From SIG440 sp045631525 (GTDB taxonomy: Bacteria > Bacillota > Clostridia > Monoglobales > Monoglobaceae), in NCBI GenBank assembly GCA_045631525.1, contig JAZQUY010000007.1, positions 38,981-102,980 of the forward strand: 64,000 bases of DNA. The letters run 5' to 3'. Position numbers and translations under genes: made by a program. Below, piece by piece: positions 51,932 through 60,205 of this stretch; the first letter of the stretch is position 1, and every line of letters begins with the position of its first letter. The notes below the pieces were generated by a model. The model saw only the letters and a list, made by a program, of their open reading frames with translations. It searched no databases and was not told where the DNA came from.

Positions 51932-52813
51932 ATGATAGTTGCAAAAAGCAATGAATTGAATAAGGTAATAACAAAAAAGACCGCAGTAGCACTGGGGTCT
52001 TTTGATGCACTCCACAAAGGACATCTTGAGGTCATCGGGGAAATGGCAGAATATGCAAAGAAAAACGACCTTTTATCCGTGGTTCAGCTGGTAGAAAGAA
52101 ATGAAACGGATAAGGTCAATACACTTTCAAAAAGGCTTGAAATCCTTGAAACTATGGGTGTGGATGTTGTTGTTATTGAGGAGTTTACACCTGAGTTTAA
52201 ATCGGTGAGGTATGACCAATTTATTGAGGAGTTTATTTGCAAAAAGTATAATTCCAAGGCGGTTTTTGCGGGCAAAAATTATCGGTTTGGTTTTATGGCA
52301 GAGGGGGATGCAGAAAGACTCAAAGAAATTTGCAGCAGGTTTGACATCGCTGCGTTTATTGTGCCTTATGTGCTGGATTTTGACAAGGTTGTTTCGAGCT
52401 CTGCAATACGCGAGTTTGTTGCAAACGGTGAAGTTGACAAGGTGAAGGATTATATGTCAAGACCTTTTTCTCTCTCGGGAGAGGTAATATACGGCAACAG
52501 TGTGGGAAGAAAGTATGGATTTCCCACTGCTAATATAAGCATTCCCAAAGAGCAGGTAATTCCAAAAGACGGAGTGTATGCTACTCAAATAAATATTGAC
52601 GGAAAGACCTACCGTGGACTTACAAATCTTGGAACAAAGCCTACCATAAAAATCGCTGAACGAAATATCGAGACGTATATTCTGGATTTTGATGGTGACC
52701 TTTATGGGAAGAAAATAGAAATAGAGTTTTTGAAACGTATCAGGGATACAAAGAGATTTGATAGCCTAAAAGAACTAAAAAAACAGATTGAGGAAGATAA
52801 AAAAAGTATATAA
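51932..52813 (+). CDS. ribF: Bifunctional riboflavin kinase / FAD synthetase
   Basis: Makes FMN then FAD. The 293 residues hold an N-terminal nucleotidyltransferase domain with a degenerate HxGH motif (GSFDALHKGHLEV in place of GVFDGVHLGH) and SSSAIREFV, and a C-terminal riboflavin kinase domain (GNSVGRKYGFPTANIS, NLGTKPT). ATG 51932, seven bases after GCGGAG and 1 bp after the truB stop, is preferred to ATG 51917, which overlaps truB. Replacement of Gly-Val by Ala-Leu in the HxGH region may lower adenylylation activity. Confidence 0.92.
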   Translation: MIVAKSNELNKVITKKTAVALGSFDALHKGHLEVIGEMAEYAKKNDLLSVVQLVERNETDKVNTLSKRLEILETMGVDVVVIEEFTPEFKSVRYDQFIEEFICKKYNSKAVFAGKNYRFGFMAEGDAERLKEICSRFDIAAFIVPYVLDFDKVVSSSAIREFVANGEVDKVKDYMSRPFSLSGEVIYGNSVGRKYGFPTANISIPKEQVIPKDGVYATQINIDGKTYRGLTNLGTKPTIKIAERNIETYILDFDGDLYGKKIEIEFLKRIRDTKRFDSLKELKKQIEEDKKSI

Positions 52814-52815
52814 AA

Positions 52816-52841
52816 AAGGGGTGGCAATTTGCCACCCCTTA
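52816..52841. terminator. Bidirectional terminator ribF/gapA
   Basis: Perfect stem AAGGGGTGGCA / TGCCACCCCTT with a three-base loop, A-rich on one side; shared by convergent genes. Confidence 0.9.
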
Positions 52842-52853
52842 GATTTATATTTC

Positions 52854-53864
52854 TTAGATTTCTGCGAAATATTTGATTGTTCTAACCATCTGGCTTGTGT
52901 ATGAGTTTTCGTTGTCATACCAAGAAACAACCTGAACTTCATAAAGGTCATCAGCGATTTTAGCAACCATTGTCTGTGTTGCATCGAAGAGTGAGCCATA
53001 CTTGATACCGATGATATCTGAAGAAACGATTTCGTCTTCATTGTAACCAAAGCTTTCTGAAGCTGCGGCTTTCATAGCTGCGTTGATGCCTTCTTTTGTA
53101 ACGTCTTTGCCCTTAACAACTGCTGTAAGGATTGTTGTTGAACCTGTGGGAACAGGAACTCTCTGTGCAGCACCAATGAGCTTGCCGTTGAGCTCAGGGA
53201 TAACAAGACCAATAGCTTTAGCAGCACCTGTTGAGTTTGGAACGATGTTTACAGCACCAGCTCTTGCACGTCTGAGGTCGCCCTTTCTGTGAGGACCGTC
53301 AAGAATCATCTGGTCGCCTGTGTATGCATGGATTGTAGCCATGATACCGCTCTGGATGGGAGCGTAATCGTTGAGAGTCTTTGCCATAGGAGCAAGACAG
53401 TTTGTTGTACAAGATGCAGCAGAGATGATTGTGTCATCAGCTGTGAGTGTGTTTTCGTTAACTGAGAAAACGATTGTTTTGAGGTCATTGCCTGCGGGAG
53501 CAGAAATAACAACTTTCTTAGCACCTGCATCAATGTGAGCCTGTGATTTTTCTTTTGAGCAGTAGAAACCTGTACATACAAGAACAACGTCTACTCCGAG
53601 AGCACCCCAAGGACATTCTTTAGCGTCCTTTATAGCATAGATTTTGATTTCTTTTCCGTCAACTGTGATGCTGTCTTCACCAGCAACAACAGTGTGACCG
53701 TCGTATCTGCCCTGTGATGAGTCATACTTGAGAAGATGAGCAAGCATCTTAGGATCTGTAAGGTCGTTGATTGCAACCACCTCATAACCTTCAGCACCAA
53801 ACATCTGGCGGAAAGCAAGACGTCCGATACGACCAAAACCGTTAATAGCAACTTTTACTGACAT
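52854..53864 (-). CDS. gapA: Glyceraldehyde-3-phosphate dehydrogenase
   Basis: NAD-dependent glycolytic enzyme. The 336 residues start VKVAINGFGRIGRLAFRQMF and carry SAASCTTNCLAPMAK (catalytic Cys), the HAYTGDQMILDGPHRKGDLR loop and the C-terminal WYDNENSYTSQMVRTI. RBS TTGGAGG. No pgk, tpi, or CggR-like regulator is adjacent, so it is a single-gene unit here with its own promoter at 53907-53935. Codon choice looks slightly more optimised than the neighbours, as usual for a glycolytic gene. Confidence 0.97.
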   Translation of the reverse strand: MSVKVAINGFGRIGRLAFRQMFGAEGYEVVAINDLTDPKMLAHLLKYDSSQGRYDGHTVVAGEDSITVDGKEIKIYAIKDAKECPWGALGVDVVLVCTGFYCSKEKSQAHIDAGAKKVVISAPAGNDLKTIVFSVNENTLTADDTIISAASCTTNCLAPMAKTLNDYAPIQSGIMATIHAYTGDQMILDGPHRKGDLRRARAGAVNIVPNSTGAAKAIGLVIPELNGKLIGAAQRVPVPTGSTTILTAVVKGKDVTKEGINAAMKAAASESFGYNEDEIVSSDIIGIKYGSLFDATQTMVAKIADDLYEVQVVSWYDNENSYTSQMVRTIKYFAEI

Positions 53865-53906
53865 AATAGAATACCTCCAAAATGTATATTTATATTATTT
53901 AATAAT

Positions 53907-53935
53907 ATTTTACCTCATTTTCCTAAAATATACAA
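53907..53935 (-). promoter_or_regulatory. Promoter of gapA
   Basis: On the minus strand TTGTAT, 17 bp, TAAAAT, preceded by A/T-rich sequence; about 45 bp before the ATG. The rest of the 256-bp gap to 54121 is A/T-rich with no gene seen. Confidence 0.7.
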
Positions 53936-54120
53936 GCGTTTTCAAGAAAAAATTGTTAAAAATTTAACTTTTATCAAATCAATTTTCAACGCAACGGATA
54001 CAGTATATCACAAAAAAATATTTTTTGCAACTATCAATATTTACAACAAGAAAAAAATATGGTATAAATATTATATACAAAATAACAAGAAAATGTAATT
54101 TGATGAAATGGAGAAAAATT

Positions 54121-54717
54121 ATGAAGCTTGTTCTTGCAAGTCAAAATAAACATAAAGCGGAAGAAATGCAGGCAATCTTAGGTGACGATGTAAGGCTTCT
54201 TACTCTTGATGAGGTCGGATGCGGTGATTTGGAAGTGGTTGAAGATGGTGCTACGTTTGAAGAAAATGCGGTAAAAAAAGCACTTGCGGCAATGCAGAAA
54301 ACAGGTCTTCCGTCTATTGCTGATGACAGCGGGCTTTGTGTTGACGCCCTTTTTGGCGCTCCCGGAGTTTATACCGCACGATTTGCGGGCGAGGGGGCAA
54401 GTGACGATGAAAATATAGAAAAGCTTCTCTCGGAACTTGGGGGAGTTTGTGAAGAAGAACGCACAGCAAAGTTTGTAAGTGTTATTGCATTGGCTAAGCC
54501 AAACGAAAATCCCGTTACATACAGAGGTGAGGTAAGTGGGAGAATTCTTTTTGAAAAGCGTGGCGAAAATGGCTTTGGATATGATCCTGTGTTTTATTTA
54601 CCCCAGTTTGATGCGTCAATGGCAGAGGTTTCAGCAGAGATAAAAAACAGCATAAGCCATAGATTTAATGCACTTAAACTAATGAAAGAGGACATGGAAC
54701 GGGGAAACGTGCTATGA
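54121..54717 (+). CDS. rdgB: XTP/dITP diphosphatase (RdgB/HAM1)
   Basis: Hydrolyses non-canonical purine nucleotides such as dITP and XTP. The 198 residues start MKLVLASQNKHKAEEM and hold DDSGLCVDALFGAPGVYTARF and GFGYDPVFYLPQFDASMAE, all HAM1 hallmarks. ATG 54121 after GGAG; a longer frame from 54025 has no site. 4-bp overlap with the next gene, one operon with a TtcA-like gene and an ABC permease. Confidence 0.95.
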   Translation: MKLVLASQNKHKAEEMQAILGDDVRLLTLDEVGCGDLEVVEDGATFEENAVKKALAAMQKTGLPSIADDSGLCVDALFGAPGVYTARFAGEGASDDENIEKLLSELGGVCEEERTAKFVSVIALAKPNENPVTYRGEVSGRILFEKRGENGFGYDPVFYLPQFDASMAEVSAEIKNSISHRFNALKLMKEDMERGNVL

Positions 54718-55424
54718 GAAAGATACTGAGCGGAATGCGCCGTGCTATTCAGGACTATAATATGATTTCAGCAGGTGACCGTATTGCTGTGGGGGTATCA
54801 GGAGGAAAGGATAGCCTCGCACTACTTTGTGCCTTTTCGGCATACCGCAGATTTTCAGAGGTGCCTTTTGAGGTTATGGGGGTGACCCTCAATATGGGGT
54901 TTGAGGGCGTCGATTATTCTTCGATAAAAACCTTATGTGATGAACTTGATGTAGAATATGTGGTAAAGGATACCGATATTGCGGAAATACTTTTTGATGT
55001 CAGAAAAGAAAAAAATCCGTGTTCGTTATGCGCCAAAATGCGACGTGGCGCAGTGAATGATTTGGCAAAAGAGCACGGTTGCAACAAAGTGGCACTTGGT
55101 CATCACAACGAAGATGTGATAGAAACATTTTTTCTCTCGCTTTTTTATGAGGGACGGCTTAATTGTTTTTCGCCGGTTACTTATCTTTCGAGGATAGATA
55201 TGGATGTAATAAGACCACTTATTTACGTTTCCGAGGGAGATATAAAGGGGTTTGCAAAACGTGAAAATTTACCAATAGTAAAAAACCCCTGTCCCATGGA
55301 CGGGGTATCAAAAAGACAGGAAATGAAAGATTTTATAAACGAAAGAAACGAAATTGACCATCATTTCAAAACCCGTATGATGACAGCAATACAGTCGGGG
55401 CTTGATGATTGGAAGATTCGTTAA
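54714..55424 (+). CDS. TtcA-like ATP-binding (PP-loop) protein
   Basis: A 236-residue protein of the tRNA 2-thiocytidine synthetase family. PP-loop GVSGGKDSLALLCAF is at about 28-42. The first Cys pair is CSLCAKMRRG (about 103-106), and a later NPCPMDG (about 200) has one Cys where TtcA has a CxxC. In this family two Cys of one motif plus others hold a [4Fe-4S] cluster that delivers sulfur; the loss of the second pair is common in Firmicute TtcA-like proteins, so target and activity are uncertain. The next gene begins 16 bp after. Confidence 0.82.
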   Translation: MRKILSGMRRAIQDYNMISAGDRIAVGVSGGKDSLALLCAFSAYRRFSEVPFEVMGVTLNMGFEGVDYSSIKTLCDELDVEYVVKDTDIAEILFDVRKEKNPCSLCAKMRRGAVNDLAKEHGCNKVALGHHNEDVIETFFLSLFYEGRLNCFSPVTYLSRIDMDVIRPLIYVSEGDIKGFAKRENLPIVKNPCPMDGVSKRQEMKDFINERNEIDHHFKTRMMTAIQSGLDDWKIR

Positions 55425-55440
55425 AATTGGAGGTATTGAT

Positions 55441-56196
55441 ATGCTGATTTCATTGGCGGTTAATGATTTCAAGGCAAAATACGCAGGCTCAGCACTGGGG
55501 GTTGTGTGGGGGTTTATAAGCCCCGTTGTTACAATTCTCATTTATTGGTTTGTTTTTGAGGTTGCATTCAAAAATGGGCCAAAATACGATATGCCTTATG
55601 TTTTGTGGCTTGTTTCGGGGATTGTTCCGTGGTTCTTTATCTCAGAGAGCTGGGGCGGGGCAACGGGAGTTTTGATTGATTATTCATACCTTGTGAAGAA
55701 GGTTGTCTTTCGGGTAGAACTTCTACCTGCTGTAAGAATTCTGTCCGCATTTTTTGTGCATCTTTTCTTTGTAATTCTTACATTTATAATAAATTTTGCC
55801 TGCGGAAATGCCCCGAAGTTTTTGGACTTGCAGATTATTTATTATATGGCAGCGGCTTTTGCTATCTCTTATGCGCTTGGAAGAATAACTTCAACCCTCA
55901 CGGTTTTTGCTCGAGACATCAGCAATATGGTAGGCGTTTTTGTTCAGTTAGGATTTTGGATTACACCGCTTTTCTGGGACATAAACGACCTTGGAAACCC
56001 CGTTCTTGAGACTATAATAAAAATCAATCCTTTTTATTATGTGACTGAAGGCTATCGCGAAACCTTTGTTCAGGGAATAGGGTTTTGGGAACATCCGATT
56101 ATGACCGTTTATTTCTGGGCTGTGGTAGGTGTGCTGCTGGTTTTGGGAAATTTGCTGTTTAAAAAATTAAGACCGCATTTTGCGGACCTTATATAG
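55441..56196 (+). CDS. ABC-2-type polysaccharide export permease (TagG/Wzm-like)
   Basis: A 251-residue membrane protein with six helices, no ATPase domain. The N-terminal KAKYAGSALGVVWGFISPVV and the C-terminal LGFWITPLFWDINDL and INPFYYVTEGYRETFVQG are the signatures of the permease of polysaccharide or teichoic acid ABC exporters (ABC2_membrane, Wzm/TagG). ATG 55441 follows TTGGAGGT. Normally the ATPase partner (TagH/Wzt) comes next, but here a hairpin and 600 bp of non-coding DNA follow. It would need a partner encoded elsewhere. Confidence 0.85.
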   Translation: MLISLAVNDFKAKYAGSALGVVWGFISPVVTILIYWFVFEVAFKNGPKYDMPYVLWLVSGIVPWFFISESWGGATGVLIDYSYLVKKVVFRVELLPAVRILSAFFVHLFFVILTFIINFACGNAPKFLDLQIIYYMAAAFAISYALGRITSTLTVFARDISNMVGVFVQLGFWITPLFWDINDLGNPVLETIIKINPFYYVTEGYRETFVQGIGFWEHPIMTVYFWAVVGVLLVLGNLLFKKLRPHFADLI

Positions 56197-56220
56197 AAAT
56201 TATTAAAAGTATTATAAAAG

Positions 56221-56262
56221 AGAAATGACCCTTGACTGCTTTTGCAATCAAGGGTCATTTCT
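56221..56262. terminator. Hairpin after the ABC permease
   Basis: Perfect 15-bp stem AGAAATGACCCTTGA / TCAAGGGTCATTTCT around a 12-base loop. The T-rich side is better on the minus strand. Confidence 0.75.
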
Positions 56263-56680
56263 GTTCGCTCTTTGTATCTAACATCATTTGGTTATCCTCT
56301 CTTTTTTTGGATGCCTTTTGCGAATAATCTACACTTTTAAAAATATCTTTTTTTATTACTTTCTCTAGCGAGAACTACCTGATTTTTTTGTTTATGTCGC
56401 AAAAGGTGAAACTGTTGACCTCTTATGAATCTTTGGATTGAGCATATTTCGTATCGATACTATCTATATTATACGTTACACCGCCGTGTTTTTTTCCTTT
56501 CGGCTCAAACCAGTGTTTCATTTCAGGTCTTAAAAGGTTAGTGTTTCATTGGACTGTACCTTCCTTTCCTTGATTTAAGTGTAGCAGATTTTGAAGGACT
56601 TTTCAATAGGCAAAGTATGAAAACAAAAAGATTCATTTTTGTTGAAAAGGCAGAAATTCAAGGCTTTCGTAAGGTTTTTC
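56263..56680. other. Non-coding stretch without recognised genes
   Basis: No open frame of 60 codons in any frame is convincing here. There is a 32-codon minus-strand frame (56422-56520, starting MKHWFEPKGKKHGGV) without a ribosome site, and the 10-mer AGTGTTTCAT occurs twice (from 56511 and 56542). T-rich runs are frequent on the plus strand. It could be a decayed gene or the missing ATPase, but nothing recognisable remains. Confidence 0.5.
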
Positions 56681-56710
56681 TTTACAAACGGACATAATGT
56701 GTGATATAAT
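56681..56710 (+). promoter_or_regulatory. Promoter of the candidate small RNA
   Basis: TTTACA, 18 bp, TATAAT with TGTGa directly before the -10 (TRTGn extension). No gene follows on this strand. Confidence 0.6.
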
Positions 56711-56716
56711 AAATCT

Positions 56717-56820
56717 GTTGTTGGTTTTAAAAATTAAGGCAGTCACCCAAAGGAATGGGTGGATGCCTATTTTATTTATATATGAAACAAAAAAAGCACC
56801 CACAGAAAGTGAGTGCTTTT
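56717..56820 (+). ncRNA. Candidate small RNA, about 105 nt
   Basis: Begins after a good promoter and can form two hairpins: GGCAGTCACCC / GGGTGGATGCC (56738-56767, internal 2x2 mismatch) then GCACCCAC / GTGAGTGC flanked by A4/T4 (56792-56820), which would end it. No protein-coding potential is visible; a frame at 56755-56961 is only the antisense of tRNA-Pro. No known family recognised. Also usable: the same second hairpin is the minus-strand tRNA-Pro terminator. Confidence 0.4.
56791..56820 (-). terminator. Terminator of tRNA-Pro(TGG)
   Basis: On the minus strand, immediately after the encoded CCA: AAAAGCACTCAC, TTTCT loop, GTGGGTGCTTTT and following T run. Eight bp of GC-rich stem with one G-T pair. 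Confidence 0.8.
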
Positions 56821-56896
56821 GGTCGAGGCGACAGGATTCGAACCTGCGGCCCCCTGGTCCCAAACCAGGTGCGCTACCAAACTGCGCCACGCCTCG
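56820..56896 (-). tRNA. tRNA-Pro (anticodon TGG), CCA encoded
   Basis: 77-nt cloverleaf on the minus strand. Acceptor CGAGGCG / CGCCTCG, anticodon loop TTTGGGA (TGG) on a CCTGG/CCAGG stem, T-loop TTCGAAT, 3' ACCA in DNA. Own promoter at 56920-56948. Confidence 0.95.
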
Positions 56897-56919
56897 TGAT
56901 GTTTTCGACCAACTTAGCT

Positions 56920-56948
56920 ATTATACACATTTATTTTTGTTTTGTCAA
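56920..56948 (-). promoter_or_regulatory. Promoter of tRNA-Pro(TGG)
   Basis: On the minus strand TTGACA, 17 bp, TATAAT, with ATGTG before the -10: full consensus. Confidence 0.85.
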
Positions 56949-56971
56949 GTCTTTGCCGTAATAAAATGAAT

Positions 56972-57003
56972 AAAATCGACAAGCTTTTTTGCTTGTCGAT
57001 TTT
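56972..57003 (-). terminator. Terminator of tRNA-Pro(GGG)
   Basis: Perfect 13-bp stem AAAATCGACAAGC / GCTTGTCGATTTT with a six-base loop, directly at the 3' end of the tRNA; it lies just upstream of the next tRNA's promoter, so the two tRNAs are separate units. Confidence 0.85.
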
Positions 57004-57079
57004 GGTCGGAGTGACTGGATTCGAACCAGCGGCCACCTGAACCCCATTCAGGTACTCTACCAAACTGAGCCACACCCCG
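57003..57079 (-). tRNA. tRNA-Pro (anticodon GGG), CCA encoded
   Basis: 77-nt cloverleaf. Acceptor CGGGGTG / CACTCCG (one G-T pair), anticodon loop ATGGGGT (GGG) on a CCTGA/TCAGG stem, T-loop TTCGAAT, 3' ACCA in DNA. Confidence 0.95.
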
Positions 57080-57093
57080 AAATCACTTGTACA

Positions 57094-57122
57094 AGTATAC
57101 AATAAAAAACAAGAGTTGTCAA
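57094..57122 (-). promoter_or_regulatory. Promoter of tRNA-Pro(GGG)
   Basis: On the minus strand TTGACA, 17 bp, TATACT; -10 is about 15 bp before the mature tRNA 5' end. Confidence 0.8.
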
Positions 57123-57140
57123 GGCTTTTTTAAAAATTAT

Positions 57141-57176
57141 TTTAAAAGAAAACCGGGAACCGTTTTGGCTCCCGGT
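57141..57176 (-). terminator. Terminator of the Na+/phosphate cotransporter
   Basis: On the minus strand ACCGGGAGCC, AAAAC, GGTTCCCGGT, then TTTTCTTTT. Confidence 0.8.
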
Positions 57177-57184
57177 AAGTTTTT

Positions 57185-58948
57185 TTATTCAAGAGAATAT
57201 TTTTCCTTGAAAGTCTGATAAAGGTCTTCAAATGCTGCGTCAGGGCTGGACTTAACATTTTTGAGATACTCATGAGTCTCAAAGGAGTCGTGAGCAATTT
57301 CAATAAGACAAACTGCAATGTTTGAACAGTGGTCAGCAATTCTTTCATAGTTTGTAAGCAAATCAGAAAGAATAAATCCAAGCTCCATCGTGCAGTCGCC
57401 CTGCTTGAGACGTGAAATGTGGTTGCTCTTTATCTTGCGTTTAAGTCTGTCAACAACCTGTTCAAGAGGTTCTACCTTGCCTGCAAGAGTCAAATCTTCG
57501 TTTACCAGTGATGTAACAGCAAGGTCGAGAATTTCGGTTACAGCTGCCATAATAACCTTTATGTCTTTCTGAGCCTGAGCCGAGAAAGAAACCTCTTTGT
57601 CGCTCATTTCCTTTGCAACCTTTGCAATGTTTACAGCATGGTCAGAAATTCTTTCAATATCACCTATGCAGTGGAGGAGCTCGGTAACAACTTTACTGTC
57701 TTTTGTAGAGATATCGGCTGCTGCGATTTTTACTAAGTATGTGCTGGTCTTGTCCTCGTATTTGTCAACCAGTTCTTCTGTTTCCATAACCTTTCCAAAT
57801 TTTCCATCGCTGTAATCTGCAAAAAGATTGTTTGCATCACAGAGAGCGCCTGAGGAAATCTTTGCCATGTCACAAACAAGTTCGCGACACTTTTCAACCG
57901 CGAAGGCCGGAACATCAAGAAATCTTTCATCAAGGGTATCAAAAACGTCGGATTTCTGTGCTGCAGGGTTTGGCTTGAATGTCTTGATTGCAAGTTTTTC
58001 GATGGCACTGCAAAATGGCATCAAAATAATTGTCGAAACAATGTTGAACAATGTATGAGAAATAGCAATAGTGAATACCGTAGCCTGAGAGTTCATAAAG
58101 GGATCGATGAGATCAGTCAGGTAATATACGAGATAGAAAGCTGCGGTGACAATCACTACACCAATCATTTTGATATAAACACAAGAGATAGCAACCTGTT
58201 TCGACTCGGTGTTTCCGCTTAATGAGGAAATAACGGGAGTGATGGTTGTGCCGATATTCATACCAAGAAGAACTGGAAGTGCTGTTGAATGCGGAATAAC
58301 ACAAGAAAGTGCAAGAGCCTGAAGGATACCAACTGATGCTGAAGAACTCTGAATGATTGCTGTGAAAATAGTTCCAACCAAAATGCCCATAATGGGGTTT
58401 GAGAACATGGTAAGGATGTTCGTGAAAGCTTCGTTTTCACGAAGACCTTCAACGGCTCCACTCATTGTTTCCATACCAAACATAAGTACTGCAAAACCGA
58501 TGAAAATAAGACCGGTATTTTTCTTTTTATCACTACTGGACATCATTGTCATAACAACGCCTATTGCAGCTAAGATTGGGGTGAAAGATTCAGGTTTTAA
58601 AAGCTTGAGCCATGCTGTTGAACCATCAATACCTGTAAGGCTCAAAAGCCACGCGGTAACAGTTGTGCCGATGTTCGCACCCATGATTATACTTATGGTT
58701 TGTCCCAATTTCATTATGCCTGAGTTTACAAAACCAACCAGCATAACAGTGGTAGCAGAGGAGCTCTGGATAACTGATGTTACAATAAATCCCAACAGGA
58801 AACCTAAAATTCTCGTTGATGTGAGTCTTGCAAGGATTGATTCAAGCTTGCCGCCGGCAAGTTTTTTGAGCCCGTCGCCCATAAGGTCCATTCCGTAAAG
58901 GAACAAAGCGAGACCGCCGATGAGAGTTAAAACCGAAAAAATGTCCAT
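57185..58948 (-). CDS. Na+/phosphate cotransporter with C-terminal PhoU domain (NptA-like)
   Basis: A 587-residue protein. The N-terminal 310 residues have about eight helices with the two inverted QSSSA repeats: VTSVIQSSSATTVMLVG and FTAIIQSSSASVGILQAL, which form the transport path of Na/Pi cotransporters (type II, PF02690). Residues about 340-560 are helical PhoU-like repeats (SGALCDANNLF, CIGDIERISDHAVNIAKVAK, YERIADHCSNIAVCLIE). Fusion with PhoU is normal in bacterial NptA. RBS AAAGGAG. Not in a pst-phoU operon. Confidence 0.92.
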   Translation of the reverse strand: MDIFSVLTLIGGLALFLYGMDLMGDGLKKLAGGKLESILARLTSTRILGFLLGFIVTSVIQSSSATTVMLVGFVNSGIMKLGQTISIIMGANIGTTVTAWLLSLTGIDGSTAWLKLLKPESFTPILAAIGVVMTMMSSSDKKKNTGLIFIGFAVLMFGMETMSGAVEGLRENEAFTNILTMFSNPIMGILVGTIFTAIIQSSSASVGILQALALSCVIPHSTALPVLLGMNIGTTITPVISSLSGNTESKQVAISCVYIKMIGVVIVTAAFYLVYYLTDLIDPFMNSQATVFTIAISHTLFNIVSTIILMPFCSAIEKLAIKTFKPNPAAQKSDVFDTLDERFLDVPAFAVEKCRELVCDMAKISSGALCDANNLFADYSDGKFGKVMETEELVDKYEDKTSTYLVKIAAADISTKDSKVVTELLHCIGDIERISDHAVNIAKVAKEMSDKEVSFSAQAQKDIKVIMAAVTEILDLAVTSLVNEDLTLAGKVEPLEQVVDRLKRKIKSNHISRLKQGDCTMELGFILSDLLTNYERIADHCSNIAVCLIEIAHDSFETHEYLKNVKSSPDAAFEDLYQTFKEKYSLE

Positions 58949-59101
58949 AGTGAATTTCTCCTTTGTTTTTTAATATGTATAAAAATTGATGATATTTTCA
59001 AAAGTAATGGTAAATGCTCCAATCGCAATTTTCACCAAATATAATATAACATATAGGAAATAAAATGTAAAGTGTTTTTAAGAGAGAATTCTTCCTTTGT
59101 C

Positions 59102-59130
59102 TTGACGAAGGATAGGGCTTGGGTTATAAT
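59102..59130 (+). promoter_or_regulatory. Promoter of the M42 peptidase operon
   Basis: TTGACG, 17 bp, TATAAT. Start near 59137, 40 bases before the first M42 gene. Confidence 0.75.
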
Positions 59131-59176
59131 AAAAAAGGTTGATTTAAAAATATTTTGTGTCGAAAGGCTATTAAAT

Positions 59177-60205
59177 ATGAATATAACTGAAACAGTAAAA
59201 AGTTTAACAAAGATACCAGGAATATCGGGATTTGAAAATGAGTTTGCACAACAAGTTTGTGACAGGCTTAAAGAGCATTGCCCTGATGCAAAGGTAACAA
59301 AAACAAACTGCGTGATAGGTATGATTGAATCAAAAAAAGAGGGTGCCCCCACAATTATGCTCGAGGCACACCTTGACAGAATAGGGCTTATTGTATCATC
59401 GATTGATGAAAATGGTTTTGTGAGGTTTAGCCCAATCGGCGGAGTGGATGAAAGGATTCTTCCTGCATCAGAAGTAATAATTTTGGGGAAAGAAGAGGTG
59501 TTTGGCATAATCGGTGCCAAGCCCCCTCACCTTATGACCAAAGACGAAGAAAATGCGGGACTCAAAATAGAGGATCTGATTATCGACACAGGCCTTGGAA
59601 ATAAGGCTGCGTCAAAAATCGGTGTAGGTGACCCGATTTTGTTGGCATCTAATTTCTCTGAGCTGATGAATAATCGTGTATCGTCCGATGCTCTTGACAA
59701 CCGACTTGGTATGTCTGTGATTTTTGATTGCCTTGAAAAAATAAAGGACAAGGAAATTCCATACAATTTATGTATTGTGTTCGCCTCCGGCGAAGAGCAA
59801 GGACTTTTGGGGGCATATACCATTGCCAGCGAAACCGAATGTGATTTTGCGGTGGTTGTTGATGTAACATATGGCGAGACACCAGATGCAAAGGGATATG
59901 AAACCTTTCCGTTGGGATGCGGGGTGACCATATGCCGTGGACCAAATGTGGATTTTGAAAAAACAAAGCGTATTATTGAAATTGCTGAGGGAAAAGGTAT
60001 TCCTTATGAAATTGAGGTGGCATCTGGAAGCACGGGTACAAATGCCTGGGCGTTGCAGACATCGGGCAGGGGAATTCCCTGCGCAGTGATTTCTGTGCCA
60101 ATCAGGTATATGCATACCGCTGTTGAGACTGCTGATATATGGGACGCAGAAAATGCAGCAAGACTGATAACTGAGATTGTGTCAGGGGGTGAAATCCTTG
60201 CTTAA
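59177..60205 (+). CDS. M42-family metallo-aminopeptidase (first of three)
   Basis: A 342-residue co-catalytic metallopeptidase of the TET/glutamyl aminopeptidase type. All five metal ligands and the catalytic Glu are present: His in LEAHLDRIG, bridging Asp in DALDNRLG, EE in FASGEEQGLLGA, Asp in VVVDVTYGET, His in IRYMHTAVE. It belongs to family M42, usually dodecameric cytosolic enzymes that trim peptides. ATG 59177 after AAAGG; the ORF frame upstream is not translated. The end overlaps the next gene by 8 bp. Confidence 0.9.
   Translation: MNITETVKSLTKIPGISGFENEFAQQVCDRLKEHCPDAKVTKTNCVIGMIESKKEGAPTIMLEAHLDRIGLIVSSIDENGFVRFSPIGGVDERILPASEVIILGKEEVFGIIGAKPPHLMTKDEENAGLKIEDLIIDTGLGNKAASKIGVGDPILLASNFSELMNNRVSSDALDNRLGMSVIFDCLEKIKDKEIPYNLCIVFASGEEQGLLGAYTIASETECDFAVVVDVTYGETPDAKGYETFPLGCGVTICRGPNVDFEKTKRIIEIAEGKGIPYEIEVASGSTGTNAWALQTSGRGIPCAVISVPIRYMHTAVETADIWDAENAARLITEIVSGGEILA

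Noticed and set aside
53865..54120. Second gene or ncRNA in the gapA upstream gap
   Set aside because: A/T-rich with no open frame or stable stem-loop beyond the promoter.
56422..56520. 32-codon minus-strand frame MKHWFEPKGKKHGG...
   Set aside because: No ribosome site, no known family, and upstream frame closed by a stop; kept only as a possible relic.
56755..56961. Open frame giving GRGDRIRTCGPLVPNQVR-type protein
   Set aside because: This is the antisense of tRNA-Pro(TGG); such frames are a common annotation artefact.
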